Assembly: GCA_001662425.1 (NCBI GenBank) | Contig: BDDC01000033.1 | Location: forward strand, 83,144-147,143 | Reading direction: 5' to 3' | DNA length: 64,000 nt | From: Chlamydomonas sphaeroides | Taxonomy: Eukaryota; Chlorophyta; Chlorophyceae; Chlamydomonadales; Chlamydomonadaceae | Shown here: positions 45,801 through 56,400 of the stretch, in pieces | Position numbering within the stretch: position 1 is the first letter of the stretch | How the letters are laid out: every line of letters starts with the position of its first letter | Made by a program: the position numbers and the translations under genes | The notes under the pieces: model-generated | The model's input: only the letters and a program-made list of their open reading frames with translations | What the model was told of the DNA's origin: nothing | Databases searched by the model: none

Positions 45801-48800
45801 TGCCTGCTGCCTGCTGCCTGCTGCCTGCTGCCTGCTGCCTGCTGCCTGCTGCCTGCTGCCTGCTTTTCACCGGGGCCGCAGCACATCCACGGCGACGCCA
45901 CGCCGCTGCTGTTGGCGACCATGCGCGGCGACGCGGCCATGGTGTCGGCGCTGCTGGCGGCGGGCGCTAGGGCGGACACACAGGACGAGGTGGGGGCCCC
46001 GCCTGCCGCGGCACGGGGCGACAAGGGGCGCGGCCCCGCCTGCCGCAGCAGCCCCCGGCGCCCGTACCCCTTGTTGGCGGGGCCACCTGCGCCTCGTGCC
46101 TCCTGCGTGGCCGTTGGCTGTTTGCCCCCGGGTGCATCCGCGCCTCGGTGCCATCCGCATGGGCCGCATGGGCAGCTGCCGCTGTCCCTCGGCACCTGAA
46201 CGCCGCCCGCCCGCTGCCCTCGCCGCCCCACCCCGCCTCCGTCGCCTGCCCTCCCCCTCCTCCTTCCGGCCCGACCCCCGCCTCCCTCCCTGCCCGGGCC
46301 CCACGCAGGACGGCGACGGCGTGCTGCACGCAGCCCTCCGCATGGAGCAGCTGGCCGTCACCAAGGCGCTGCTGCGGGGCGGCGCCAGCCCGTACGCACC
46401 CGTCAACAAGGTGCGGGTGCGGGGTGGCCAGTGCGCGCTGCAGCGCAGTGCGGGTTGCCAGAGCGATGCCGCCCCCTGCGTGGCACGTCCCCCCGAGTGC
46501 AACAGCAGCGGCGGGTGGACTGAGGCACCTCGTGCCCGCGACTCGGCCCGCTGCTCCCCCTCCCCGCCCCGCCCCTCCCCTGCCCGCTCCTGCTGCCGCA
46601 GCTTGGCGAGAGCCCCTGGTACCACGCCCTGGGTGCGCTGGCTGGGGGGCGGGGGCTCGCCTTCCCCCGGGCGGCTCGACCCCTTCGCTGCTGCTGTTGG
46701 TTCTGGGGCTGCTCCGATAGGCAGGGGGCCTGCAGCGGGTGCGGCGGGGGTGGCACGAGGAGCTCGCCTCGCCGCTCCTCTCCTCTGCAGCCCAAGCGCG
46801 CCATGGGCGTAACGCTGCTTGGTGCCGGCCAATGGCCCCGGTGGCGAGGCTGCTGCCGCCGCCGCCTCGTGCCGTCCGCCCCGCAGTCCATCGGCAGGCG
46901 CCTGCAATCGCCGCCATGCTCAAGCTGGGCAGGGCCGACCCCAACGCGCTGGTCCAGGTGGGGCTTCGGGGGAGGGAGGGGCTGCGGTTGCGATTCGGCC
47001 CAAGGGGGAGGAAGGGGCTGCGGTTGCGGTGCGGCCCAAGGGGGAGGGAAGGGCTGCGGTTGCGGTGCGGCCCACACCGCCGCAGGCTGCAGCCTGGCAT
47101 CCGAAGAGATCGTGGCTGCGTCGTAGGCAGAGGTGATGTTGCGGACCTGAAGCACTGGCAGCAGACCGGTGATGACCGCCCCGCCTCCTCCGTCGTCGCC
47201 TGCCGCGCAGCACGGCGACCAGGGCCTGACGCCGCTGACGGTGGTGATCACGGACCGGCTGGCCGGCGTGATAGGCATTAAGAAGAAGCAGGCGGCCAAG
47301 GCGAAGCGCGCCGAGGACGCGCGGTGCGGCCGGCGGTGTGCCTTTCCTCCCCAACGACCGTCGCACTTCGGTCCCAACTCTATCTCTGCCATCAGAGCGA
47401 CAGGGCGCGCCACCGGTCCTCGCGTGCGCCCCCACCCCACCCCACCCCACCCCACGCCACGCCACCACACCAGGCAAACACGTCCGTCCTCTTGCCCATC
47501 GGTGGCCCCACACCACCAGGCACCGCGCCCGCCTTGATGCACGTGTGCTGTGTGCTCACCTGCCCGCGCCCCACTGCGGCCCCATTGCCGCCCACCATCA
47601 CCGCACAGCACGCTGGAGGCGGTGCGTGTGCTGCTGGAGGCGGGCGCCGACCCGTGGACCGCCTCGCATTCCCGCATCGGCAGCTTTGCGGTGGTGTCGC
47701 CGCTCAGCATGGCAGCGACCGCCAACGACACGCAGATGATAGAGACACTGCTGCTCACACGCCAGGGGGGGAGGAAAGCCGCGCGGCGTCAAGGTGGGGG
47801 CCCGGCCGGCGGCAGGGCTGCAGGGCTGGGCCGGCCTGGACGCGCTCCTGCCTAGGCGCAGGGGTGCGCGCTTGCGAATGCGCCTGCGACCGCGACCGCC
47901 ATGTCCTCCCCGGACCCGCACCCACGCCCTTCGCCCTCCGCCCGTACGGCCCCGAGCCAATCGTTGGCGCCGCAGCGCCGCGGTAGAGCTGGTGCCGCGA
48001 CACGACACGGCACGGAACACACACAATGAGTGGTGCCTTACCAGCCTTTACAGCAATCTGAGCACATGACGACGCCTTCCGGCCCTCCGGCCCCTGCACC
48101 CGCCCCCCGCCAGCCCGGCCCCGAGCCGCTCATCGTGGCGACCCAGATGGGCAACATGCGCGCCGTGAAGCTGCTGCTGGAGGCGGGGCTGGACCCCAGC
48201 GCCCGCAGCGAGGTGGGCCGGGGCGGGGCGGGTTGGGGCGGGGCGCGGAGCTGCCCGGGGCTAGCTGGCGAACTGAGCGAACGAGGGGGGCGGTGCCTGG
48301 GTGCCCGGGGGCGTCATCGGCCCCAGGCCCACGGGTGGGCATGGCGGAGCTGTTCGGGGCAGAGCTGCCAGCCGGCAGCGCCCGGGGCTTGGCTGGCTGG
48401 CTGGGTGCGCTGAGGGCTGAGGGCCGCCAGCGGCGCCCTGCCCCCGCCCCCGCCCCTCCTCCTCCTGGTGCGTGGAGCAGGTGCTGCCCGGGCAGGACAC
48501 GGCGCTGGCGCTGGCGGCGGGCGAGGGCAAGGTCGCGGTGCTGAGGCTGCTGCTGGCCAGCAAGCGCGGCGACGTGGATCGAGGCGATGAGGTGCGTGGC
48601 GGGGGTGGCGGCAGCGGCGGAAGGGCGCTCCCTGCCTGCGTGGGCGGTGGGTTGGGTTGTGAAGGCAACGGGGGCGCGCCGCAGGCACTGCGCTGCTCCT
48701 GGGGGAGCGGGCGTCTCGTCAGACTCGGTGCGGGCGGCCACGCCGGTCGGCTGCTTGCTGGCAGCCAGTCCAAGCTACCCAGGCGGCCAACTGCCGCTGC

Positions 48801-50966
48801 TCGTTGCCGCAACCTCGGGGCTTGCGCCGCGGCGACGGCAGCCGCTGTTCGGGCAGCCGCTGCTGCTGCTGCTGCTGGCGCGGGTGTCGTCCGAGGCCTG
48901 GCGCTGCGGCTCGCCCCTCCCGTCCTGTCCGCAGGAGGGCCGCACGCCGCTGCACGGAGCGGTGCAGCAGGGCCAGGCGGCGGCCGCGCGGCTGCTGCTG
49001 GGCTCGGGCGCCAGGGTGGATGTCGCGGACAAGGCGGGCGTCACGCCGCTCATGGTGCGAGCACATACTGGCCTGGCGGCGGGGGGAGCGGGGGGCATTG
49101 GGGGGGGCGCTGGATAGGGGGAGGCTGTTTTGCCGGTAGCCCCGCCGGCCGGACTATGCGCGCCCGTGGCCGGCTGGCCGTCCGCTGCGGCTGCGGCCCA
49201 CACCTTGTCCTGGGGCCCAAGCTTCCCCCTGTGGTCCTGCTCGGCCCGGCCATGCCACCGCCCTCCGCCTCCGCCCCTGCCACTCCCTGCGCCAGTCGCT
49301 ACCCCACGGCGGCGTTCGTGGACTCGCGCTGTGGTGTCTGCTAGCTACTGACACGGCAGCACACCTTCTTGCCCATGTGCTCCTGCCCCTCCGCCACCCC
49401 ACCCCCCCAACCAGCTCGCCGCGTCAGCCGACCGCCCTGACCTGCTGCAGCTGCTGCTGGACGCCGGGGCCGACCCCAAGGCCACGGACAAGGTGCGCGG
49501 CCTTTGGCCACTCTCGACCGCGCGAGGTTGCCTGGCTGCCGGACCTGCCCGCGTGCCCGCGCATGGCCTGTGCCCACTCCCCTCAACCCCATGCGTGCTG
49601 CAGTCCACGGAGCAGCGGAGCTACACCCAACCCCCTGCTGCCCGCCCCGCCGCCTTCCCCCTCTCTCTCTCCCACTGCGCAGGACGGCAGCGACGCGCTG
49701 GTGTGGTGTGCGGACGCGGGCTGCAGGGCCGAGTCGGTACAGGCGCTGCTGCGGGCGGGGTCAGGCACCGAGGGGGTGGACGAGGTGCGGCTTGGGGGAG
49801 GGGAGGGGCGGAGGGGAGGAAAGGGGAGGGGAGGGGCGGAGTGAGGAGGAGGCAAGGGCAGGGGGGGAGGAGGAGGAAGGGGCGCGGCAGGGGCAGGGTG
49901 GGGGCGCCGGCGGGGGACGTGGCGCAGGTGCAGCGGCCAGGCATGACAGCCCGGGGGCCCAGCGTCGGTCCGGCCAGCCCCCGGCGGCCCTGCGCTGCTG
50001 GGGGCCCCTCGCCCTGGCTGCCCACCCCACCCCCACTGGCTGCCTGGCCCGCACCCGGGGGTTGCGCCGCGTGCCGTAGCTTCCCAGCCCCCAGCGGCCC
50101 CGCCCGCGCACAACCCGGGGTTCCCCCCTTGTCCGCCGCCCCCTGCGGCCCCCAGCTGGGCGACACGCCGCTGTCGCTGGCGGCGCTGCGCGGCAGCCAC
50201 GAGGTGCTGGTGGCGCTGCTGGAGGCGGGCGCAGACCTGGACGCACGCGACCCGGTGAGCGGGCGTGGAGGTGCAGGGTGGAGGCTGCGGGGGCGCGCAC
50301 TGCGGCCGCATGGGGCGCACTGCGGTCGCATGGGGCTTCCGGTGCCGGCGCGTGAGCGCGTGTTGCCCGCCCCCGCCCCCCCGCCCCGCAGCACGACTGG
50401 ACGCCGCTGCACCACGGTGAGTGCCCCCCACCGAGCAGGCACGGTTCGCTTCGAATGCGCGCGCACCCCTGCGTCGTTGCCCCACCCCGGGCTGCAGCCC
50501 AGGGAAGCGGCCGCAACCCGCCCCCCCTCCCCCGCGCCGCTGCCCTCCTCCTGGGTCCGCCCTCCCTCACCTGCTCCAGCCCCGTTACCCCCCGCCTGAC
50601 GCCACCCCACTGCCTGCTGCTGCTGCTGCTGCCGCTCCCGTCGCAGCCGCGCACGTGGGCGACCTCCGCTGCGTGCAGGCGCTGCTGGACGCGGGCGCCG
50701 CCGTGGACGCGGGCGCCGCCGGCGGCTCGCTGCCCATCTGCCTGGCGCTGAGCGGCGGCCACCGCGACTTGGTGGCTCAGCTCATGGCCGCCGGCTCCAG
50801 CCCCGAGAGTTGCGTGGGGCAGGACGCGTGGAGGCGGGTGCTGGAGCGCTTGGCCGGGGAGGGCGAGGAGGGGCTGGGCGGGCTGGACTTCGGCGGCTGC
50901 GCGGCGTGTGCCGCGTGCGGGGGCGGCGGGTACGAGGAGGAGGACGAGGAGGAGGACGGCTTGTAG
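42804..50966 (+). CDS. U-box / transmembrane / ankyrin-repeat protein, paralogue 1
   Basis: At least 20 exons, among them 42804-43014, 43106-43251, 43404-44402, 44733-44825, 45019-45123, 45376-45510, 45603-45665, 45882-45989, 46309-46410, 46898-46957, 47211-47323, 47609-~47794, 48054-48212, 48481-48591, 48935-49054, 49415-49492, 49683-49784, 50155-50254, 50392-50416, 50647-50966 (TAG). The U-box (about residues 28-95) has FVCHLTGRLMREPVLAADG, YERSALEEWLQENDTSPVTG and a WWLRQQG helix, without zinc ligands, as in E2-binding U-boxes. Exon 3 encodes a 333-residue Pro/Ser/Gly region with repeated PGSSPGPSGAPLPPP units, ending in a transmembrane helix (VLKALLLAALLAAGVWYIG). The rest is a series of ankyrin repeats (for example GSTPLFHAVVRGYVPVARAL). 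The tail is acidic (YEEEDEEEDGL). A membrane-anchored E3 ligase is inferred. Joins near 47794-48054 and 48592-48934 are unresolved. Confidence 0.82.
45769..45862. repeat. 7-bp intronic minisatellite (cctgctg / cctgccg)
   Basis: About twelve copies, the first three to four with C in place of T, in the 45666-45881 intron of U-box gene 1. Confidence 0.9.
46968..47073. repeat. ~36-bp intronic tandem repeat, 3 copies
   Basis: Each unit contains ggggctgcggttgcg and ends cggcccaag followed by a G/A-rich stretch. It lies in the 46958-47210 intron. Confidence 0.8.
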
Positions 50967-52289
50967 GCGGGTGTGGAAGGGAGGAGGTCGTGGAGCAGGC
51001 GGGGGGGGGGGGGGGGGGGGGGGNNNNNNNNNNNNNNNNNNNNNNNNNNNNNNNNNNNNNNNNNNNNNNNNNNNNNNNNNNNNNNNNNNNNNNNNNNNNN
51101 NNNNNNNNNNNNNNNNNNNNNNNNNNNNNNNNNNNNNNNNNNNNNNNNNNNNNNNNNNNNNNNNNNNNNNNNNNNNNNNNNNNNNNNNNNNNNNNNNNNN
51201 NNNNNNNNNNNNNNNNNNNNNNNNNNNNNNNNNNNNNNNNNNNNNNNNNNNNNNNNNNNNNNNNNNNNNNNNNNNNNNNNNNNNNNNNNNNNNNNNNNNN
51301 NNNNNNNNNNNNNNNNNNNNNNNNNNNNNNNNNNNNNNNNNNNNNNNNNNNNNNNNNNNNGGGCGAGGCTGCGGTGTCCTGACCGTGGTGGCGCTTACGG
51401 CGGCGGCTGTGGCGCTGGGGCGCTGGGGCGCTGGGGGTGGGCAGCTGGTGGAAGCGCGCTGCCCACCCCCAGCGCCCAATGGGCATCAGCATCCCACCGG
51501 CAACACGCACACGCCCAGCGCAAAGCCAGACTTCAGGGGCAAGCCGGGGCTGCTGCAAAGCAGAGGGGTTTGGGTGGGGCGTTGGGCGGCCCCGGGAGGG
51601 AGGGACGGGGTTGCCGCCCTTTGCACCGAATCTAGGTATTGCTGCGTACTCGGTCGGCGGCGCGCTGCCGAGAGCGACTGGCTGCCGCAGAGGGGGATGG
51701 ACGCACGGGGGTAGCAAGGAAGCCGCGGTACTGGCAACCAGCAACCTGAGCGTGCTTGGCCGGCCGCTGCACCTAGCGCATTGGCAAGACTGCAGTTACG
51801 TGTGTTGCGCCTTCGGACCTGCGCACGTGTCGGCGGAGGGCTTCTGTTTCAATACGCGGCGAGCAAGTACGACTCCCCCTGCTCCGTGTGTTGCTGGGTG
51901 GTCCCAAAAGGTTGAAGCTTGGTCCTTGGGTGGCCCTGGGGCTGTACTCACGGACTTCTGTGTCGCCACGAGCATCTTGTAACAGGCGGTGCAAGAGGTA
52001 ATCCTCGGATGCCCAGAGTCCACAGGTGTGGTAGCCTACTGTTGCTCAGCTGCCACGAGCATCTGTCCACACTTGTCGCTTGCTCGCTAACATATGCGGC
52101 TTGGCTGTGCACGGCACGTCGGGGGTGGGTGCGCCTGGTGGCACGCGGCCGCCCACCGCAACCCTCCCTCCCGCTGCACCCTTGCAACTGGGCTGGGACC
52201 AGCAGGAGCCAGTTGCCCGCATCAAACACCGCTGGCTGGCGCCCATTGACTGCCTGTCCACCCGGCTGCCCTTTGCCCCCTGCACCCCA
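50967..52289. other. Intergenic region with assembly gap
   Basis: Downstream of U-box gene 1. A G homopolymer (23 G) leads into the N run at 51024-51360. From 51361 to 52289 I see no supported coding exon. Confidence 0.6.
51024..51360. other. Assembly gap (337 N)
   Basis: A run of N bordered on its left by at least 23 G. It lies about 60 bp past the stop codon of U-box gene 1, so it interrupts 3' flanking sequence, not a known exon. Confidence 0.98.
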
Positions 52290-52700
52290 ATCGTCAGGGC
52301 GGCCGGGCCATGCTCGCGGTCATGCTGGCGGCCGATTCCGCCGCCGCCAACAGTGAGCCCTGGGCGGCCGTCGTTGCGGCGCTGCTGGGCGCGGGCGCGG
52401 ACCCCACGGCGAGGCGCGGCAATGAGCGTGTGGAGGTGAGGGCGGGGCAGGGCACGTAGGGGCAGGGGCCGTTCACAGCGTGCTGTCCAGCGGGCGCACG
52501 TATCCCCCCCCCCGGGCCAGCGCTCCCTGTCCGCTGCCTCCCGCTACCTCAGCGCGGCGCCGCACTGCAGCAGGCGGCCACAGCGCGGCCATGGAGCTGC
52601 TGACGCGCCAGCCGAGGGGTGCGGCGGGCGGTCAGCGCCGCCGGGAGCAAGCCGCGAGCTGCGGCTCTCCGGATGCACGGAGGGACGCCCGCGCGGTGAG
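52289..52700 (+). pseudogene. Ankyrin-coding remnant of a third U-box/ankyrin paralogue
   Basis: After an acceptor-like cgtcag, the plus strand reads GGRAMLAVMLAADSAAANSE, then VVAALLGAGADPTARRGNE and VE, ending at a GTGAGG donor (52437). After another acceptor comes GHSAAMELLTRQPRGAAGG. These align in order with the last repeats of gene 9 (GRSALGWAARSAVDSTAVVA, VAALLEAGADPTVVDE, GGHSGVMGLLLQQ). No U-box, transmembrane segment or start is attached, and the second part runs on without conserved sequence. It may be a degenerate duplicate or a truncated gene whose front was lost with the neighbouring gap. Confidence 0.55.
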
Positions 52701-53457
52701 GGGCTGGGGCTTGGGGCGTGTGGTGAGGCCCATGCACCACCTGGGCCGCACCACAGGAAGCGCACAGCAGGCCCCGGCCCGACAGCCAACTGCAAGAAGC
52801 ATGAACCTGGGGAGAACCCCCTGGCATGAACCGGACACCGCTCAGTGCACACGTCCGGCCCCTCACAGCCACGACCCCAGCCGGATCTGCAGACACGCCG
52901 TGCACGCCCAGTCCTCAAACCACCCACGGGACACGCATTCACGTCAAACGCCCCATCGACGCCACCAGGGTTACCGTACAAGCTGTGGGCAGTTGCCCAG
53001 CACGGCCAAGGTCCAGGTCGCCTAGCGGCATTGCGCACTCTGCTAACCTAGTTCTACCTCGTGCCCGGAGCTACCAAATGTAGATAGAGCAGGACGGCTT
53101 GGGGGCGAGAGGGGGCGAGCGGCGGGGGTGGGGTGCGTGGGGATGGATCTATGCACGGGTTTGCATTCGCAGAGTTGCTGACGATCGACGCAGCCATAAA
53201 CCACGTCGACGCTCTAGTCATACGTGCCGTTATTGCAACAGCAAATCCTTTGTCTTACTTACACTGACCCGACTTTGTCGCGCACACAACGTCCAAGCTG
53301 TGACGCTACCCTACTGGCCAATTGATATTTCTACATGCACAAACATGATGAATCTGAGCAACTGATGAGGTTAGCTGCTGACAGCAGCCGACGGTGATGA
53401 TATTTTGCGCTCATGCACAGCCTGCGCATAGTGCCTGTTTCCACGCTCGCTATCATC
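52701..53457. other. Upstream region of U-box gene 2
   Basis: No coding exon is supported. The last 300 bp are clearly more AT-rich (53160-53420), as expected for a promoter and 5' UTR in this genome. Confidence 0.5.
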
Positions 53458-56400
53458 ATGGAACTATCGCCAAGCAACTACCGCTTGGCCAAACATGAGG
53501 GCGACGGCCGGGCCCTGGGCTCCCTCCTGTCCGTGCCAAGCGCCTTCGTGTGCCCCATCACCGGGCTCCTGCTGCGAGACCCCGTGATCGCCGCCGATGG
53601 GCTGACCTATGAGCGCTGTGACTTGACGCAGTGGCTGGAGGAGAGCGACACGAGTCCGGTGACGGGTAAGTACAGCAGCGAGGGCCAGGGCCTGCTAGTG
53701 AGCAGGTGACACAGCCGAACCAACATCCAACAACCCGCATCGCTCCCTTCCAGGCCAGCCGCTGCCCAGCCGGGCCGTCACGCCCAACCTGGGCCTGCAG
53801 CAGTCAATCCACTCGTGGCTGCAGCTGCAGGGCATCAGCCACCGCCAAGCGGACGCTCTGCTGCGCGCGGCCACAAGGCTGCGGGCGGCGGCGGCGGCGG
53901 CGGCAGCGCAGGTGCGGCCTGCCTTGCAGCTGCGGCGGATGGCATGTTATTGTGTGCTCCTTTGTAAGGGAAGCAATAGAGTAACACGCTTCAAGGGAGT
54001 GGTGACGCGTTGGACGTGCGTAACAGGCAGGCAGGGATGCGTTTAGTTGGTTGCGCCGGAGCGGGGAGCGGAGCCCAGCGCCGTCCCAAAGGAACCCACC
54101 GGCTCCCAGCCCGCGCACCGATATGTCGGTGACCTGACGCTGTAAGCGCGTGGCGTTGTGGGACGGCAGCCCGCAGCACCCGCCGCTGCGTCCGCTAGTG
54201 AACACGAGCATGCTAACAACACAACACGGCCCTGTTACTGTGTGCATGGTAGAAGCGTTGGAGCATCCAGTGTGCTGCCTTGCTCCTCCGCCCGCACCCC
54301 GCACCGTAGGGCTCTCACGGGCGGCCCCTGCGGTCCCACCTGCACGCCGCGCCGCCGCCTGGCGTGCCCCTAGCCGCTGCAGCGCCCCTGACCCTGGCCC
54401 AGGCGGGGGCCCTGATGTCACGAGCCGCGGACCGGCTGGGGCCGGCGCTGTTCGGCCTGCGCCCACAGCCCCAGCAACCCCCGGCCAGCGCTGCCACTGC
54501 GGCGGGGGCTGCCTCGAGTCTTGGGCAGGGCGGGCAGCCGCCAGCTGGCTGCGGAAGCGGAGCTTCGGGGCCTGACAGCCGGACACTGCCGGCGGTAGCA
54601 GCGGCCACTGCGGAAGCTCAGGCCGGAGAGTCCGAGGGCAAGGGCGTCCAGCCCCCGCCTAGCACGGCGTGTGGCCCGTATGGGGCCCTCGAGGGCACGG
54701 CCGCCGGGCACGGCCGCCGAGCACGGCCCGTGCGACGGCGGCACTGGCACGGGCGGGCAAAGCCAGAACGCCGCGGCTGTCAGCGCCCCGCTGGCATCGG
54801 CTAGCACCGCAGCGGCGGCTGCCGGTGCACGGGGCCGGCAGGGCGCCTCCGTGGCGGCGGCGCCTCAGGGCTCCGCGGCCGCCACCGCCGCAGCCACGGC
54901 TCCCGCCGGGCCTGCTGCGGAGGCCCCCGCGCTGGCCACGCAACCGAGCAGTCCGCCACTGGCCGCACCGACACCTGCGCGACCGGCTCCCGCGGCAGCC
55001 GCTGCTGCTGCTGCGAGGCCGGCGGCGACTGGCAGCTCCACGGGCGACACCCCGGCAGCGGGCCCGCCTGCGAGCAGTCCTGCCGCTGCGCGGCCCGCCT
55101 CCACCAGCGCGGCCACCGCCGCCTTCACCAGCGCGCCCACCGCCGCCACCACCAGCGCGCCCACCGCCGCCTTCACCAGCGCGCCCACAGCGCTGCGACG
55201 AGGCGGCAAGGCCGGCCGGGACTCGGCCGCCAAGCCGTCGCCCAGCGGCAGGGGGGCCGCAGCAGGCGCCCTGCAGCGCGGCCGTGGTCGAGGTGCGGCC
55301 CCCAGGCAGCAGGCTGCAGCAGCCGATGCGTCGCGCGATGACGTTGCACCCGAGCCGGACCTGCCGGACCGGAGGACCAGCCATGTCGGCAGCGCCTGGC
55401 TGTCCACGGCCGTGGCCGTCCTCGTCGTGTGGCTCGCCGCGATGGGCGCCGCCAACACGGTGGGTGCGGCGGGGCAGGGGCCGCACGGCGGCGCTTGGGC
55501 CGCTGGGGCTGGGCAAAGCGGGCGACGTGGCGCGTGCCTGGGCGCAGCGCCCCTCGGTTGTCGGTCACTGAGCATGAGGGCGATGCCTCGCCCTCGGCCG
55601 GGGCCGCGTGGCCGAGTCCCGCTCGCGTGGCTGGCTGGCTGGCGCCTGGCGGTGGCCTTGCGGCGGTGTGGGTGTGGCTGTGGGTGTGGGTGTGGGTGTG
55701 GGTGTGGGTGTGCGTGTGGGCGCCGCACCGCCGGACAGCCCGAGGCTCGGTGTCCTGCCCCACCTGCCGCGCCCCGCCGGTGCGCCCACCAACTCGCAGG
55801 CCGCCGGCCCCTCGCTGCTGCTGTGGGCGGGCGGCACCGGTGGCGGGGCGCCTCTGCGGGCGCTGTCCCACATCCCGCTGTTCGTGTACCAGGCGAGCTG
55901 CAGGGGGGCGGGGCGGGCTGACGGAGGCACACACACACACACCGGCGCACAGTAGCGCAACGCACCCTTGCATGCGGGCAGCGGCAGCGCGAGGCGCCCC
56001 AGCGCCCGTCCGCAGCGGTCCGCATGCGACAGTCGCCCGCGCTGCGTGCGCCTGTCCCGTCGCGCGCAGGCCGGCCCGGCCGCCCTGCGGCTGGCAGTGG
56101 CGCAGGGCCGTGGCGTGGCGGTTGCGGCGCTGCTGGCCACGGGCAGGGTGCATGTGGACACGCGGTTGGACGAGGTGCGCTTGGGCTAGGGTGCCGAAGG
56201 GGCTTGCGGGGCTGGGCGCTGCGTGTCAGGCGGGTGTGGGGGTTCCTCCGAGAGCTGGTCGTAGGGGGGCCGTGCGGCCTAGGGCCTGTGTGGCTTGTGT
56301 GCAAACCGCGAGGTGGCCGACTCGCGACCGCGCCGCCCCCCGTGTGCGCAGGCCGGGACCACGGCCCTGCTTTCAGCCGTGCGGCGCAACGACACGGAAA

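Noticed and set aside
45769..45862. Possible CRISPR array from regular short repeats
   Set aside because: The units are contiguous 7-bp repeats without spacers, in an intron of a eukaryotic gene.
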